A stretch of 6,074 bases of DNA from Gammaproteobacteria bacterium. Its GTDB lineage: Bacteria; Aquificota; Aquificia; Aquificales; QOAS01. Below, in pieces: positions 5,369 through 6,074 of the stretch (its first letter is position 1; each line of letters starts with the position of its first letter). The notes under the pieces were generated by a model, which saw only the letters and a program-made list of their open reading frames with translations, had not been told where the DNA came from and searched no databases. Location: assembly GCA_003972855.1 (NCBI GenBank), contig QOAS01000007.1:1-6074 (forward strand), written 5' to 3'. The position numbers and the translations under genes are program-made.

Positions 5369-5460
5369 GTGAATTACCCCGCACTAAAGTGCGAGGCTTC
5401 GGATGGGTTTACACCCTCTATGGGGTGCCTTACCACCGCAGGCGGGTTCACACCGCCCCT
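5369..5460 (-). ncRNA. Probable omegaRNA (reRNA) scaffold in the element's right end
   Basis: Downstream of tnpB on the same strand the sequence folds into successive GC-rich hairpins: GGCGG/CCGCC (5441-5457), CACCC/GGGTG (5412-5427), and an 8-bp stem CCTCGCAC/GTGCGGGG with TTTA loop (5377-5396). The last stem has a U-G wobble that pairs only when the minus strand is the RNA, which favours RNA made in the tnpB direction. In TnpB systems such right-end RNAs guide the nuclease, with the guide read from DNA just beyond the tip. The scaffold assignment rests on position and structure, not on a matched covariance model. Confidence 0.6.
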
Positions 5461-5464
5461 ACTC

Positions 5465-6074
5465 CTACCTATACCTCCATATAGGGGGTATAGCGGAGCT
5501 ACTTCCCTTTAGTTTGAAAAATACTCTTAACCTCAAAGGTTTCAAAATTCCGCTTATCAGGTCAAATTTCCCGAGTTTTTTAAGAAAGTTTCTACAAGCG
5601 TTTACATCAGCGTTTAAAAATCCAAAAAACTTAGTTTTAAAAAGTCCTCTCTTTATCCTCGCTTCGGGGGTGTAAGTTTCTTTGGAAACAGCTCCACCTA
5701 CGGAGCTGTCCACCCCTGAAGTGTATGCTTCCGAAATGTATTCAATCTCTATCCCATACTCTTTAGCTTGGTATTCCAAATATTCCTTAACCTTTCCGTG
5801 CGGTAACAAACCCCACATTTGGTCTGCTATACTGTTTAGATTACTTTCTTTGTTTTTGTTCCCTACCGCATCGCCTATGTAGATTTTCTTAACACCGTAT
5901 TTAAGTGCAAGTTCCAATATTAGGTTGCTTACCGTATGGGCGAAGTGTCTTAAGAGTCTTTTAACCTTCAGTCAAGTTTTTGAAAGCCTTTCTTCTAAAA
6001 GATAGATTTTGAAACCTTTCTTTTTAGCCCCTTCAAGTCTTTTCTGTAATTCCGCTATTTTCTTTAGGTATTTT
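5465..6074 (-). pseudogene. tnpB: TnpB-family RNA-guided nuclease, C-terminal part, interrupted by in-frame TGA
   Basis: The C-terminal ~200 residues of an IS200/IS605 TnpB (OrfB) read on the minus strand up to the window edge. From the edge the frame gives KYLKKIAELQKRLEG and then LLEERLSKT, then stops at TGA (5972-5974). It continues in the same frame with LKVKRLLRHFAHTVSN, IYIGDAVGN, YISEAYTSG (probable RuvC-II Glu) and LNADVNACRNF (probable RuvC-III Asp), ending at 5465. Homology-like sequence runs on both sides of the TGA, so a nonsense mutation in one gene is more likely than two genes. The usual pair of CxxC zinc-finger motifs is absent; the segment between RuvC-II and RuvC-III instead has the TPEARIKRGLF pattern seen in a zinc-less TnpB branch. 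The tail overlaps the start of the structured right end. The catalytic RuvC-I Asp lies outside the window. Confidence 0.82.

Larger units (their letters stand above)
5369..6074 (-). mobile_element. IS200/IS605-type element, right-hand part (left part beyond the window)
   Basis: The stretch consists of a TnpB-type gene followed on the same strand by a structured right end, with no inverted terminal repeat, as in the IS200/IS605 family. The right end finishes with a hairpin preceded by GAAGCC and followed by GGGGTAATTCAC, a pattern common at right ends of this family. I place the tip at about 5369 (after TTCAC) by analogy; a tip a few bases further (after TTCAA, about 5359) is also possible. 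No TnpA is visible. The left end and the first part of tnpB are outside the window. Confidence 0.78.

Noticed and set aside
5403..5882. Plus-strand ORFs opposite tnpB and the right end.
   Set aside because: They are shadows of the minus-strand tnpB frame and the structured right end; no protein features were seen.
5972..5974. TGA read as tryptophan (alternative genetic code) to rescue tnpB.
   Set aside because: The Trp residues in the transporter, IleRS and L33 use TGG, and nothing else in the window points to TGA reassignment; a simple nonsense mutation is more likely.

Overview
This window looks like chromosomal DNA from a hyperthermophilic bacterium of the Aquificaceae (Aquifex / Hydrogenobacter / Thermocrinis relatives). 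The EF-Tu and the amino-acid transporter both read, from memory of the sequences, like close relatives of Aquifex aeolicus EF-Tu and LeuT. The coding style is also right: AT-rich leaders, GC-rich tRNA stems and charged proteins rich in Lys and Glu.

Layout. (1) 1-1649, minus strand: a LeuT-type sodium-coupled transporter running off the left edge. It carries an extra ~105-residue, probably beta-rich segment between TM5 and TM6. (2) 1650-1676: only 27 bp separate two divergent start codons. (3) 1677-3236, plus strand: the C-terminal half of isoleucyl-tRNA synthetase, with KMSKS loop, anticodon-binding domain and C-terminal zinc finger but no HIGH motif or CP1 editing domain. It is an open 519-codon reading frame. 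(4) 3237-3389: a short convergent gap with a strong hairpin that has no U-tract. (5) 3390-4820, minus strand: tuf (EF-Tu) followed by rpmG (ribosomal protein L33). (6) 4984-5304, minus strand: tRNA-Thr(GGT), tRNA-Gly(GCC) and tRNA-Cys(GCA), transcribed Cys, Gly, Thr and then tuf-rpmG. (7) 5330-5358 and 5195-5223: two near-consensus sigma-70 promoters, TTGACC-N17-TATATT and TTGACC-N17-TATAAT. (8) About 5369 to the right edge, minus strand: the right-hand part of an IS200/IS605-type element, with a tnpB broken by an in-frame TGA and a structured right end of the omegaRNA type.

How the parts work together. The core is a translation locus: tRNA genes, EF-Tu, L33 and part of an aminoacyl-tRNA synthetase. 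The tRNA-tuf-rpmG order is a classical bacterial arrangement and is normally followed by secE-nusG-rplK. Here rpmG instead meets the 3' end of a half-length ileS head-on, which suggests a rearrangement. The insertion sequence abuts the promoter of the tRNA-tuf operon and its right end points into the -35 box.

The two observations most worth following are the apparently split isoleucyl-tRNA synthetase and the extra domain in the LeuT homologue. A contig chimera or a recent rearrangement at about 1650-1676 must be excluded before the first is believed.
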